Shown here piece after piece: positions 9,150-15,886 of a DNA stretch of 64,000 nucleotides. The notes beneath the pieces were generated by a model. It saw only the letters and a list, made by a program, of their open reading frames with translations, was not told the origin of the DNA and did not search any database. The position numbers and the translations under genes are program-made. Source of the DNA: Rhizomonospora bruguierae (GTDB taxonomy: Bacteria > Actinomycetota > Actinomycetes > Mycobacteriales > Micromonosporaceae); the NCBI RefSeq assembly GCF_018397995.1, contig NZ_BBQH01000019.1, positions 62,001 through 126,000 on the forward strand. The letters are read 5' to 3'. The first letter of the stretch is position 1; each line of letters begins with the position of its first letter.

Positions 9150-9302
9150 GTGGCCGAGAAGTACAACGGATACTGCGTGAAGTGCAAGGAGAAGCGGGAC
9201 TTCGAGGGCGACGTCGTCATCTCGAAGACCGGCATGAAGATGGCCAAGGGCAAGTGCCCGGTCTGCGGGACCACGGTCAACCGGATCCTGGGCAAGGCCT
9301 GA
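9150..9302 (+). CDS. DUF5679 small zinc-ribbon protein
   Basis: 50 residues from a GTG at 9150, with a near-perfect AAGGAGGG ribosome binding site 4-12 nt upstream. Two CxxC pairs (YCVKCKEK and KCPVCGTT) frame a short beta-hairpin core, as in zinc ribbons. This is the DUF5679 family, abundant in actinobacteria and often annotated as a hypothetical protein. It may bind nucleic acid or a ribosomal partner, but that is inference from size, charge (many Lys) and fold. Too short to be picked up by many gene callers. Confidence 0.9.
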   Translation: MAEKYNGYCVKCKEKRDFEGDVVISKTGMKMAKGKCPVCGTTVNRILGKA

Positions 9303-9322
9303 CCGGCGCGATCGCAGGGATG

Positions 9323-9346
9323 GGGGGACGGCTCCGGCCGTCCCCC
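9323..9346 (+). terminator. Hairpin terminator after DUF5679 gene
   Basis: Perfect 10-bp stem GGGGGACGGC / GCCGTCCCCC with loop TCCG, 20 nt past the stop codon. There is no good T tract, which is common in high-GC actinobacteria, so termination efficiency is uncertain. Confidence 0.6.
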
Positions 9347-9413
9347 TCCGCATGCCGTCACCCGTTGCGACACCAAGCGTTAAGTCAGAGGCGCGACAGT
9401 GCGCGCACCCACC

Positions 9414-9476
9414 TGTGGATAACTGGGCCCCCTCCTGTGGACAACCCAGTGCCCGGCCCTGCCCGCCTGTGGAAAA
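9414..9476. promoter_or_regulatory. Cluster of three DnaA-box-like nonamers
   Basis: Three direct copies of TGTGGAxAA: TGTGGATAA at 9414-9422, TGTGGACAA at 9436-9444 and TGTGGAAAA at 9468-9476, each preceded by CC or CCC/GCC. TGTGGATAA and TGTGGACAA are the reverse complements of consensus actinobacterial DnaA boxes. They sit in the promoter region of the ThiF-like/ABC1 operon. Regulation or titration of DnaA is possible; nothing else points to an origin. Confidence 0.55.
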
Positions 9477-9499
9477 CTCCGCGTGCTGTGTACGTGGTG

Positions 9500-9514
9500 G
9501 TGACAGACTGTCAC
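9500..9514. promoter_or_regulatory. 15-bp perfect palindrome at the translation start of the ThiF-like gene
   Basis: GTGACAG-A-CTGTCAC is a 7+1+7 perfect palindrome ending 3 nt before the ATG at 9518. Its size and symmetry fit an operator for a dimeric repressor (TetR or GntR style). It occupies the place of the ribosome binding site, for which no better candidate is seen. Confidence 0.5.
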
Positions 9515-9517
9515 TCC

Positions 9518-10606
9518 ATGACGCGAACCCGGCCGACGCTGCTACCCGGTCTACGCCGCCTCTGGCGGGACCGGAACACCCTCCAGGTGGGCCTCGATCC
9601 CGCCCGGGGGCTGGTCGTCGAACTGGCCGACCCGGGCACCGCGCGACTGCTCGCGCTGCTCGACGGCGCCCGGCCCGAGCGGGCCCTGCTCGCCGACGCC
9701 GCGGCCGCCGGCATCGACCCCGCGGACGCCCGTAACCTGCTGGCCGCCCTCCGCGGCGCCGGCCTGGTCGTCGGCGCGCACACCCTGGCGCCCGGCCCCC
9801 ACCGGCAGGGGCTCGCGGGTGAGATCGCCTCGCTCGCGCTGGACGGGTCGGGCCACCGGGCTGCCCACTCCCCCGCGCAGCTGCTGAGACGGCGCTCCCG
9901 CGCCACCGTGGTGGTCACCGGGCGCGGCCGGCTCGGCCCGCCGATCGCGCTGGGGCTCGCCGCCGCCGGCGTGGGGCACGTCACGCCCGACCTGGCGGGC
10001 GCCGTCGACCCCGCCGACGCGCTCGTGGGCGGCCTCGTGCCGGCCGGCCTGGGCGCGCCCCGGTCCGCGGCGGTCACCGCCGCCATCGCCCGCCACGCCC
10101 CCGGCACCCGGACCGCCCCACCCGCGCACCCGGAGCAGATCACCCTCATCGTGGACGCGGACGCACCCGGTCCGGCCTCCGTGCGCGCCGCCCGGTACGC
10201 CCGCCACGGGCACGCGTACCTGGCCGTCACCGTCCAGGAGGGCCGGGCCATGATCGGTCCCCTGGTCCCGGGAACGCGCGCCGAGGCGGCCTGCCTGAAC
10301 TGCCTCGAACTGCACCGGCGGGACCACGATCCGGCCTGGCCGGCGCTCGCCGCCCAGCTCGCCGCCGCTGACCCGGGCACCGACCCGTGCGCGGTACCCA
10401 CCCTGTTCGCCGCGGCCGGCCTGGCCGTCGCCGAGACGCTCAACCACCTCGACGGCCGCCCGCCGGTCACCCTCGGCGCCGCCGTGGAGATCGACCACAC
10501 CGGCCGGCAGCGCCGCCGCAGCTGGCCACCGCACCCCCGCTGTGACTGCCGGAACCCGGTCAGGGAGCCGGCTGGGCGCCGGTCATCGGTCACAATGATC
10601 CGGTGA
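9518..10606 (+). CDS. ThiF / E1-like protein, cyclodehydratase-type zinc tail, function unknown
   Basis: 362 residues. Start ATG at 9518. The middle has a Rossmann-like stretch (ATVVVTGRGRLGPPIALGLA) as in ThiF/MoeB/E1 adenylyltransferases. Cysteines CLNC near residue 256 and a terminal HPRCDC form the zinc-binding pattern seen in TOMM cyclodehydratase-like ThiF proteins. The usual E1 ATP-binding GxGGxG is altered (GRGRLG), so adenylation is doubtful. It overlaps the next gene by GTGA, giving tight translational coupling with an ABC1-family kinase. The same pairing (Rv3196-Rv3197 type) occurs in mycobacteria. No YcaO or precursor peptide is nearby, so I do not call a RiPP cluster. Confidence 0.75.
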   Translation: MTRTRPTLLPGLRRLWRDRNTLQVGLDPARGLVVELADPGTARLLALLDGARPERALLADAAAAGIDPADARNLLAALRGAGLVVGAHTLAPGPHRQGLAGEIASLALDGSGHRAAHSPAQLLRRRSRATVVVTGRGRLGPPIALGLAAAGVGHVTPDLAGAVDPADALVGGLVPAGLGAPRSAAVTAAIARHAPGTRTAPPAHPEQITLIVDADAPGPASVRAARYARHGHAYLAVTVQEGRAMIGPLVPGTRAEAACLNCLELHRRDHDPAWPALAAQLAAADPGTDPCAVPTLFAAAGLAVAETLNHLDGRPPVTLGAAVEIDHTGRQRRRSWPPHPRCDCRNPVREPAGRRSSVTMIR

Positions 10607-11931
10607 GCGACATCCCGCGCCGGGCCGTTTCCCGGACCGCCAAGCTGGCCTCCCTCCCGCTCGGCTTCGCCGGCCGGGCCGCCCTCGGCTTCGGCAAGCG
10701 GGTCACCGGCATGGCCTCCGAGGTCGTCTCCGAGCAGATCCAGCAGCGCACCGCCGAGCAGCTGTTCAGCGTGCTGGGGCAGCTCAAGGGCGGTGCGATG
10801 AAGTTCGGCCAGGCCCTGTCGGTGTTCGAGGCGGCGCTGCCCGAGGAACTGGCCGGCCCGTACCGGCAGGCACTGACCCGCCTCCAGGAGGCCGCTCCCC
10901 CGCTCCCCGCGGCCAGCGTGCACAAGGTCCTGGCCGAGCAGCTGGGCGAGAACTGGCGGGACAGCTTCGCCGAGTTCGACGACGCCCCGGCCGCCGCCGC
11001 CAGCATCGGCCAGGTGCACCGCGGGGTGTGGAAGAAGGGGCGCAAGCGCATCCCGGTCGCCGTCAAGGTCCAGTACCCGGGCGCCGGCGAGGCCCTCGTC
11101 TCCGACCTCAACCAGCTTTCCCGGCTGGCCGGGCTCTTCCGCGTCATCCACCCCGGGCTGGACGTCAAGCCGCTGCTCAACGAGCTGAAGGAGCGCCTGT
11201 CCGAGGAGCTGGACTACGAGCTGGAGGCCGAGTCCCAGCGGGCCTTCGTCGCCGCCTACGCCGGCGACCCGGACATCTTCGTCCCGCCCGTGATCGCCGC
11301 GGCCCCCCGGGCCCTGGTCACCGAGTGGGTGGAGGGCACCCCGCTGGCCCGCGTCATCGCCGTGGGCACCACCGCCGAACGCGACGACGCCGGCCGCCGG
11401 ATGGCCCTGTTCCACTTCTCCGCCCCGGCGCGCGTCGAACTGCTGCACGCCGACCCGCACCCGGGCAACTTCCGCGTCCTGCCCGACGGCCGCCTCGGCG
11501 TCCTCGACTTCGGCGGCATCGCCCGGCTCCCCGGCGGTCACCCGGAGGTCATCGGCCGCATGGTCCGCCACGCCCTCGACGGTGAGGCGGACGCCGTCGT
11601 CGCCGGCCTGCGCGAGGAGGGCTTCATCCGCCCCGACCTGGAGATCGACGCCCGGGCGGTCCTGGACTACCTCCTGCCCATGCTCGACCCGATCGCCGAA
11701 CCAGAGTTCCGCTTCACCCGTGCGTGGCTGCGCGGCGAGGCCAACCGGCTCGCGAACCCGAAGAGCCCCGCCTACCAGCTCGGCAAGCAGCTCACCCTGC
11801 CCCCCTCGTACCTGCTCATCCACCGCGTCACGCTGGGCTCGATCGGGGTGCTCTGCCAGCTCGAGGCCCAGGCCCCGTACCGCAAGATCCTCGAACGCTG
11901 GCTCCCCGGCTTCGCCCCGACTCCCCGCTGA
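10603..11931 (+). CDS. ABC1/UbiB-family atypical kinase
   Basis: 442 residues from the GTG at 10603 that overlaps the preceding stop. UbiB/ADCK-family features are clear: the KxGQ motif (GAMKFGQALSVFEAALPEEL), the Ala-rich nucleotide loop (AAAASIGQVHRG), the VAIK-like VAVKVQYPG, EELDYELEAESQR, and the catalytic/metal motifs HADPHPGNF and LDFGG. Members are atypical kinases or ATPases linked to quinone and lipid metabolism. In mycobacteria the homologue next to whiB7 (Rv3197) has been described as an ABC1-type protein linked to macrolide tolerance. A role here is inference from that position. Confidence 0.92.
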   Translation: MSDIPRRAVSRTAKLASLPLGFAGRAALGFGKRVTGMASEVVSEQIQQRTAEQLFSVLGQLKGGAMKFGQALSVFEAALPEELAGPYRQALTRLQEAAPPLPAASVHKVLAEQLGENWRDSFAEFDDAPAAAASIGQVHRGVWKKGRKRIPVAVKVQYPGAGEALVSDLNQLSRLAGLFRVIHPGLDVKPLLNELKERLSEELDYELEAESQRAFVAAYAGDPDIFVPPVIAAAPRALVTEWVEGTPLARVIAVGTTAERDDAGRRMALFHFSAPARVELLHADPHPGNFRVLPDGRLGVLDFGGIARLPGGHPEVIGRMVRHALDGEADAVVAGLREEGFIRPDLEIDARAVLDYLLPMLDPIAEPEFRFTRAWLRGEANRLANPKSPAYQLGKQLTLPPSYLLIHRVTLGSIGVLCQLEAQAPYRKILERWLPGFAPTPR

Positions 11932-11959
11932 CCCCCGCCCGCGGTGGCGGGAACGGAAC

Positions 11960-11985
11960 GGGGCCCGTCCGGGTGGACGGGCCCC
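11960..11985. terminator. Convergent hairpin between ABC1 kinase and the whiB7 downstream gene
   Basis: GGGGCCCGTCC-GGGT-GGACGGGCCCC is an 11-bp perfect stem with a 4-nt loop between two convergent genes. It has no T tract on either strand and probably serves as a bidirectional GC-rich terminator. Confidence 0.65.
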
Positions 11986-12002
11986 ACTGGTCACCATGGG
12001 TC

Positions 12003-12167
12003 TTACAGGTTGCCCAGATCACGGGCCTGCGCGTGGCGGGCCTTCATCGCGATCGAACGGGCCGGTCGGAACGCCTCAGAACGGGACTTCTGAGGCAGAA
12101 GCATTCGGGCCCTGGACAACGCTTCGTTGAGAAGTTGCATCTTGTCGGCTCCGTGGTGATTGCTCAT
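12003..12167 (-). CDS. Small basic protein downstream of whiB7, unknown function
   Basis: 54 residues, start ATG at 12167 with AAGGGAG about 12 nt upstream, stop TAA. It begins MSNHHGADKMQLLNEALSRA and continues with an amphipathic helix and an Arg/Lys/Ala-rich tail ending in ARDLGNL. Third positions are GC biased and no overlapping frame competes. It lies 70 bp downstream of whiB7 on the same strand, so it probably belongs to the whiB7 transcript. I do not recognise a family. It may be a WhiB7-regulon microprotein, but only position supports that. Confidence 0.65.
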   Translation of the reverse strand: MSNHHGADKMQLLNEALSRARMLLPQKSRSEAFRPARSIAMKARHAQARDLGNL

Positions 12168-12237
12168 GGTCGGGCTGCTCCCTTGTCGTGCCGGCCAGGC
12201 CGGCGGGGTGGTTGGCTGAGTCGGTTCGACTGGGTCG

Positions 12238-12618
12238 TCAGGCTGCCAGCCGCACGGCGGTGCGGGCCGGCTCGGTGTCGTCGGCGAACGACCGCACCAC
12301 GGCGGCGGTCCGCTGCTCGGCCTCGATCTTCAGGGCGGCGTCGCGCGCGACGTCCTCCTTGCGCGGGCGGCCCCGGGGCCGCTTGCGCGGGACGACCGCG
12401 CCGCGCTCGAAGATCTCGCCGCCCCAGACGCCCCACGGCTCGGCGCGCTCCACCGCGCCGGCCAGGCACTCCAGCTTGAGCGGGCAGTCGCCGCACAGCG
12501 ACTTGGCCAGCTCCAGCTCCGCCGGGGCGTCGGAGAACCACAGGTCGGGGTCGAACTTCCGACACGGCAGTTCGGCACCGAACTCGACGATGTCGAGTGG
12601 CGCCAACGCCAGACTCAT
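12238..12618 (-). CDS. whiB7: WhiB7-type iron-sulfur transcription factor
   Basis: 126 residues. I choose the ATG at 12618 because AGAGGTGA lies just upstream; an ATG seven codons earlier lacks this. The four cluster cysteines are Cys19, Cys42, Cys45 and Cys51 (LCGDCPLKLEC). The turn GVWGGE at residues 63-68 and the AT-hook RGRPRK at 82-87 are diagnostic of WhiB7/WblC. WhiB7 binds the principal sigma factor and activates intrinsic multidrug resistance genes at promoters with AT-rich DNA just before the -35 box. The gene sits between ABC1 kinase and uvrD2 as in mycobacteria and has a long leader with an attenuator. Confidence 0.96.
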   Translation of the reverse strand: MSLALAPLDIVEFGAELPCRKFDPDLWFSDAPAELELAKSLCGDCPLKLECLAGAVERAEPWGVWGGEIFERGAVVPRKRPRGRPRKEDVARDAALKIEAEQRTAAVVRSFADDTEPARTAVRLAA

Positions 12619-12677
12619 CCGGTCACCTCTTCCTTCCATCGATCTTGTCGATCTGGTCCGCTACCAGGGTGTGGTGG

Positions 12678-12720
12678 AAATGAATAAGGCCGCGGATCCC
12701 GGTGTGCGGGTTCCGCGGCC
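12678..12720 (-). terminator. Intrinsic terminator inside the whiB7 leader (attenuator)
   Basis: On the minus strand GGCCGCGGAACCCG-CACAC-CGGGATCCGCGGCC (14-bp arms, one mismatch) is followed by TTATTCATTT. It lies 27 nt after the leader ORF stop and 60 nt before the whiB7 ATG, so it should stop transcription before whiB7 unless antitermination occurs. Confidence 0.88.
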
Positions 12721-12767
12721 TCGAGGTGCGCCGGTCGGTCTAGAGACTAGACCGGTCGTCCTCGAGG
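12719..12767 (-). promoter_or_regulatory. Upstream hairpin overlapping the leader ORF stop (antiterminator candidate)
   Basis: An imperfect stem joins CCTCGAGG (12760-12767) with CCTCGAGG (12719-12726) and, inside, ACCGGTCTAG with CTAGACCG. The loop side contains the TAG stop of the leader ORF. Its outer arm shares two bases with the terminator stem, so ribosome position on the leader could decide which hairpin forms. Confidence 0.6.
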
Positions 12768-13031
12768 TGGAACGCCGCGCGGGGCCCCCTTGAGCTGCTT
12801 GCTCATGGCGGCGGTCCGCTGGTGGGCCGTGGACCCATTGGTCCCGTAGGAGATGGCAGTGCCGGTGATCCCACGGGCCGCATCGGCAGTGATCGGACGC
12901 ACCCGGACAGCCACCCCGCCCGCGATCTCCTCGCGGGCTACGGCGGACACCGAGCGGGACCGGACCGCGGACGCCAGAGCGCGTGCAGCGGGTAGCGCCG
13001 ACAGTCGCTCGATCGCCATAAAGATCTCCAT
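12747..13031 (-). CDS. whiB7 leader ORF (94 codons; nested 19-codon frame possible)
   Basis: The ATG at 13031 has GAGGAGGTGG 7 nt upstream, an excellent ribosome binding site. The frame stays open with GC-rich third positions to TAG at 12747-12749. It is followed by the attenuator hairpins and then whiB7. Known whiB7/wblC genes carry an upstream ORF whose translation state controls premature termination. Here the frame is unusually long. An internal ATG at 12806 would give a 19-residue peptide starting MSKQLKGAPRG in the same frame, without a clear ribosome binding site. The protein sequence (MEIFMAIERLSALPAARALA at the start) matches no family I know. It may act in cis as a sensor of ribosome stalling and also make a stable small protein. 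Confidence 0.7.
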   Translation of the reverse strand: MEIFMAIERLSALPAARALASAVRSRSVSAVAREEIAGGVAVRVRPITADAARGITGTAISYGTNGSTAHQRTAAMSKQLKGAPRGVPPRGRPV

Positions 13032-13114
13032 CAGTGCCACCTCCTCACTCGCTCTCATCCTCGTAGACCGCCGTCGAGCAGGGCAGATGCCGCCGCTCGG
13101 CGAGGTGTGTCCTG

Positions 13115-13153
13115 AGGCTATGCCTGCCCCGGCTGCGAGGGCAAACGGTTTTA
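13115..13153 (-). promoter_or_regulatory. Candidate whiB7 promoter with AT-rich WhiB7 box
   Basis: On the minus strand: AT-rich TAAAAC (13148-13153 region), then CGT, then -35 TTGCCC (13139-13144), an 18-bp spacer and -10 TAGCCT (13115-13120). An AT-rich patch about 3 bp before the -35 is the known signature of WhiB7-activated promoters, so this fits autoregulation. The AT box overlaps the stop codon of uvrD2. Confidence 0.5.
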
Positions 13154-15277
13154 CGGGTCTGTTGCCGAAGTTTTTTCCGGAGCAAGATCATCTACCCGGG
13201 CGCCGGACACCAGGGCCAGCACCGCATCGCCGTAGAAGCCCAGCTTCCGGGGACCGATACCGGCGATGGCCAGCAGTTCCTCGGGCGCACCGGGTCGACG
13301 CTCAGCGAGAGCTATCAATGTTGCGTCAGTGAAAACAACGTACGCCGGCACCCGCTGGGCCTCGGCGGTGCGGGCCCGCCACTCGATCAGCCGGGCGTGC
13401 AGATCCTCATCCAGGTCGGACGGGCAGGTGGCGCAGCGGCCGAGCTTGCGGTCCGGGCCGGCGAGCAGGGTGGCGCCGCACACGCGGCAGGAGACCACCT
13501 GGGCGCGGCGGCGGGCGGCCCGCCGCTCGCCCGGCCGCAGGCCGCTCGCCCGCTCACCGCCACCCGATCGGTCCAACTGGGGCAGGAACCGGGACGGGCG
13601 GCGGGGCCGGCCACCCGGCGAGCGGGCGGCACCGTACGACAGCCAGAGCCACTGGCGGGCCCGGGTCACGCCGACGTAGAGCAGGCGGCGCTCCTCCTCC
13701 AGCGCCTCCGGCGTCTTCGCGTACGTGGTGGGCAGCGTGCCCTCGACCATGCCGACCAGGAACACGGCCTCCCACTCCAGGCCCTTGGCGGAGTGCAGGC
13801 TGGCCAGCGTCACGCCCTCCACCGTGGGGGCGTGCTGCTGCTCGGCGCGGTGGGCCAACTCCTCGTTGAACTCGGCGAGCGTGCCGGCCGGCCGCTCGGC
13901 CGCCACCTCCTCGGCGAGCGCGACGAGGGCGGCCAGCGCCTCCCACTGCTCGCGGGCGGCGCCGCCGGGCGGGGGCTGCTCCGGCCGCCAACCGACCGCC
14001 GCGAGGGCCTCGGTCACGGCGCGGGGTAGCGGGGTCTCCGGCGGGGTGGACCGGACCGCGGCGCGCAGCGCCACGCGGGCCTGGCGCACCTCGGCACGGT
14101 CGAAGAACCGGGCGGCGCCCTGCACCACGTACGCGACACCGGCCTCGGTGAACGCCTTCTCGTACGCCTCGGACTGGGCGTTGGCGCGGAACAGCACGGC
14201 GATCTCGCGGGGCGGGGTGCCGGCCCCGATCAGCTCCGCGGCGCGGGCGGCGACCGCGCCGGCCTCCGCCGGCTCGTCCGCGAAGATGCGCAGGTCCGGC
14301 TCGGGGCCGGGCGGGCGCTGGCCGACCAGTGCCAGCCGCAGCCGCGCCTCGGTGCCGCGGGCCTGCCGAATGACGGCGTTCGCCAACCCGACCACCTGCG
14401 GGGTGGACCGGTAGTCCCGCACCAGCCGCACCACGGTGGCGCCCCGGTACCGGCGCGGGAAGTCAATCAGGTAGCCGGAGGTGGCGCCGGTGAACGAGTA
14501 GATGGTCTGGCTGGCGTCGCCGACCACGGTCAGGTCGTCCCGGCCGCCCAGCCAGGCGTCCAGCAGCCGCTGCTGGAGCGGGTTGACGTCCTGGTACTCG
14601 TCGACCACGAGGTGCCGGTACTGCGCCCGGATCTGCTCGGCCACGTCCGGGTGCTCCTCGATGCCCCAGACGGCGGCGCGCAGCAGGTCCTCGAAATCGA
14701 TCACGCCGGAGCCGCGCTTGACCGTCTCGTAGGCGGCGAACACCTCGCCCACCCTGGCCGCCTCGTACGGCGGCTCCCGGCCGGCCTTGGCGGCGGCGAT
14801 CGCGTACTCGCCGGGCTCGACCAGGGACGACTTGGCCCACTCGATCTCGGTGGCGAGATCCCGGGCGGCGGTGCGGTCGGCGCGCAGACCGGCGCGGTGC
14901 GCGGCGAGCGCGACCAGCCGGGCCTTGCTCTCGATCAGTTCGGGCAGCGCCCGGCCGTTGAGCAGCCGGGGCGCGAAGTAGCGCAACTGGCGCAGCGCGG
15001 CGGCGTGGAACGTGCGCGCCTGCACCCCGCCGACGCCCAGCCGGGCCAGCCGGGCCCGCAGCTCGCCCGCCGCGCGCGCGGTGAACGTGACGGCGAGCAC
15101 GTGCCGGGCGGCGATCTCGCCGGTCAGCGCCCGGTAGGCGATCCGGGAGGTGATCGCCCGGGTCTTGCCGGTGCCGGCGCCGGCGAGCACGCAGACCGGC
15201 CCCGCGCGCGCGGTCACCGCCGCCCGCTGCTCGGGGTCCAGCCCGGTCAGGGCCGCCCGCACCGAGTCACCCGCCAC
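13151..15277 (-). CDS. uvrD2: UvrD2-type superfamily 1 DNA helicase with HRDC domain
   Basis: 708 residues. Walker A is AGAGTGKT near residue 32, followed by helicase motifs LAVTFTARAAGEL (Ia), VVDEYQDVN (II), GDASQTIYSFTGA (III), VRLVRDYRSTP (IV), TLASLHSAKGLEWEAVFLVG (V) and EERRLLYVGVTRAR (VI). A four-cysteine patch (CRVCGATL, then GRCATC) joins the motor to a C-terminal HRDC domain (EELLAIAGIGPRKLGFYG). This tetracysteine-HRDC layout defines mycobacterial UvrD2, essential there. The gene lies directly upstream of the whiB7 leader on the same strand. Confidence 0.95.
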   Translation of the reverse strand: MAGDSVRAALTGLDPEQRAAVTARAGPVCVLAGAGTGKTRAITSRIAYRALTGEIAARHVLAVTFTARAAGELRARLARLGVGGVQARTFHAAALRQLRYFAPRLLNGRALPELIESKARLVALAAHRAGLRADRTAARDLATEIEWAKSSLVEPGEYAIAAAKAGREPPYEAARVGEVFAAYETVKRGSGVIDFEDLLRAAVWGIEEHPDVAEQIRAQYRHLVVDEYQDVNPLQQRLLDAWLGGRDDLTVVGDASQTIYSFTGATSGYLIDFPRRYRGATVVRLVRDYRSTPQVVGLANAVIRQARGTEARLRLALVGQRPPGPEPDLRIFADEPAEAGAVAARAAELIGAGTPPREIAVLFRANAQSEAYEKAFTEAGVAYVVQGAARFFDRAEVRQARVALRAAVRSTPPETPLPRAVTEALAAVGWRPEQPPPGGAAREQWEALAALVALAEEVAAERPAGTLAEFNEELAHRAEQQHAPTVEGVTLASLHSAKGLEWEAVFLVGMVEGTLPTTYAKTPEALEEERRLLYVGVTRARQWLWLSYGAARSPGGRPRRPSRFLPQLDRSGGGERASGLRPGERRAARRRAQVVSCRVCGATLLAGPDRKLGRCATCPSDLDEDLHARLIEWRARTAEAQRVPAYVVFTDATLIALAERRPGAPEELLAIAGIGPRKLGFYGDAVLALVSGARVDDLAPEKTSATDP

Positions 15278-15349
15278 AGCCGGAAATCATGGCACCCCCC
15301 TCTGACGTTGTAACTTCAGCCCGAACTCACCGACACGGAGGTAGGCGCG

Positions 15350-15610
15350 ATGCTCACGATGTACTCGACCAGCTGGTGTGGCTTCTGCCATCGCTTGAAG
15401 TCGCAGTTCGAGCGGGAGGGCATCGGGCACGAGGTGATCGACATCGAGCACGACCCGGCGTCGGCGGAGTTCGTGATGAGCGTGAACGGCGGCAACCAGA
15501 CCGTCCCGACGATCCGCTTCGCGGACGGCTCGACGCTGACCAACCCGACGATCGTGCAGGTCAAGAAGCGCCTGGCGGAGCTGGCCACGCGCGGCGACGC
15601 CGTAGCGTAA
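15350..15610 (+). CDS. mrx1: Mycoredoxin (glutaredoxin-fold, mycothiol-dependent)
   Basis: 86 residues. Starts MLTMYSTSWCGFCHRLK with the redox motif CGFC at residues 10-13, then the cis-proline TVPTIRF and the C-terminal NPT-V pattern of mycoredoxin-1. Mycoredoxins reduce S-mycothiolated proteins. The presence of mshB in the same window supports a mycothiol-based system. It is divergent from uvrD2, as Rv3198A is from uvrD2 in M. tuberculosis. A ribosome binding site (CGGAGGT) precedes the ATG. Confidence 0.93.
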   Translation: MLTMYSTSWCGFCHRLKSQFEREGIGHEVIDIEHDPASAEFVMSVNGGNQTVPTIRFADGSTLTNPTIVQVKKRLAELATRGDAVA

Positions 15611-15618
15611 GGACCCAT

Positions 15619-15652
15619 GCCGAAAGGGGGCACCACGGCGCCCTCTTTCGGC
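15619..15652 (+). terminator. Hairpin terminator after the mycoredoxin gene
   Basis: GCCGAAAGGGGGC and GCCCTCTTTCGGC form a 13-bp stem with one mismatch and an 8-nt loop, 9 nt after the stop codon. No T tract follows. Confidence 0.65.
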
Positions 15653-15886
15653 TGACGGGTACCGCGCCGGTACCGATGGAGACGGCATCCGCAGCATCTC
15701 ACCCATCTCGGTCCTCCCGTTCGGCCCGGTACGGCTGCGCCGGGACGCCCCACGCGACCAGGCGGACGGGGCGGGCGCCTGGTGGCCGGGTGGACGGGTC
15801 CTTTCAGAGAAACGCTCGTGATGTCATAGCACAGTGATAAAAGCGGGCCATAATGACCACGTTGTCCGTCCTCAAAGGTCCGTAGG

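Noticed and set aside
9414-9476. Replication origin because of clustered DnaA boxes
   Set aside because: Only three boxes, no AT-rich unwinding region, and no dnaA, dnaN or rpmH genes nearby.
9518-10606. RiPP (thiazole/oxazole) biosynthetic cluster because of the ThiF/cyclodehydratase-like protein
   Set aside because: No YcaO, dehydrogenase or precursor peptide gene is present. The pairing with an ABC1 kinase is a conserved housekeeping arrangement in actinobacteria.
12747-13058. Start of the leader ORF at the first in-frame codon (13058)
   Set aside because: The strong GAGGAGGTGG ribosome binding site lies between 13058 and the ATG at 13031, so the latter is the likely start.
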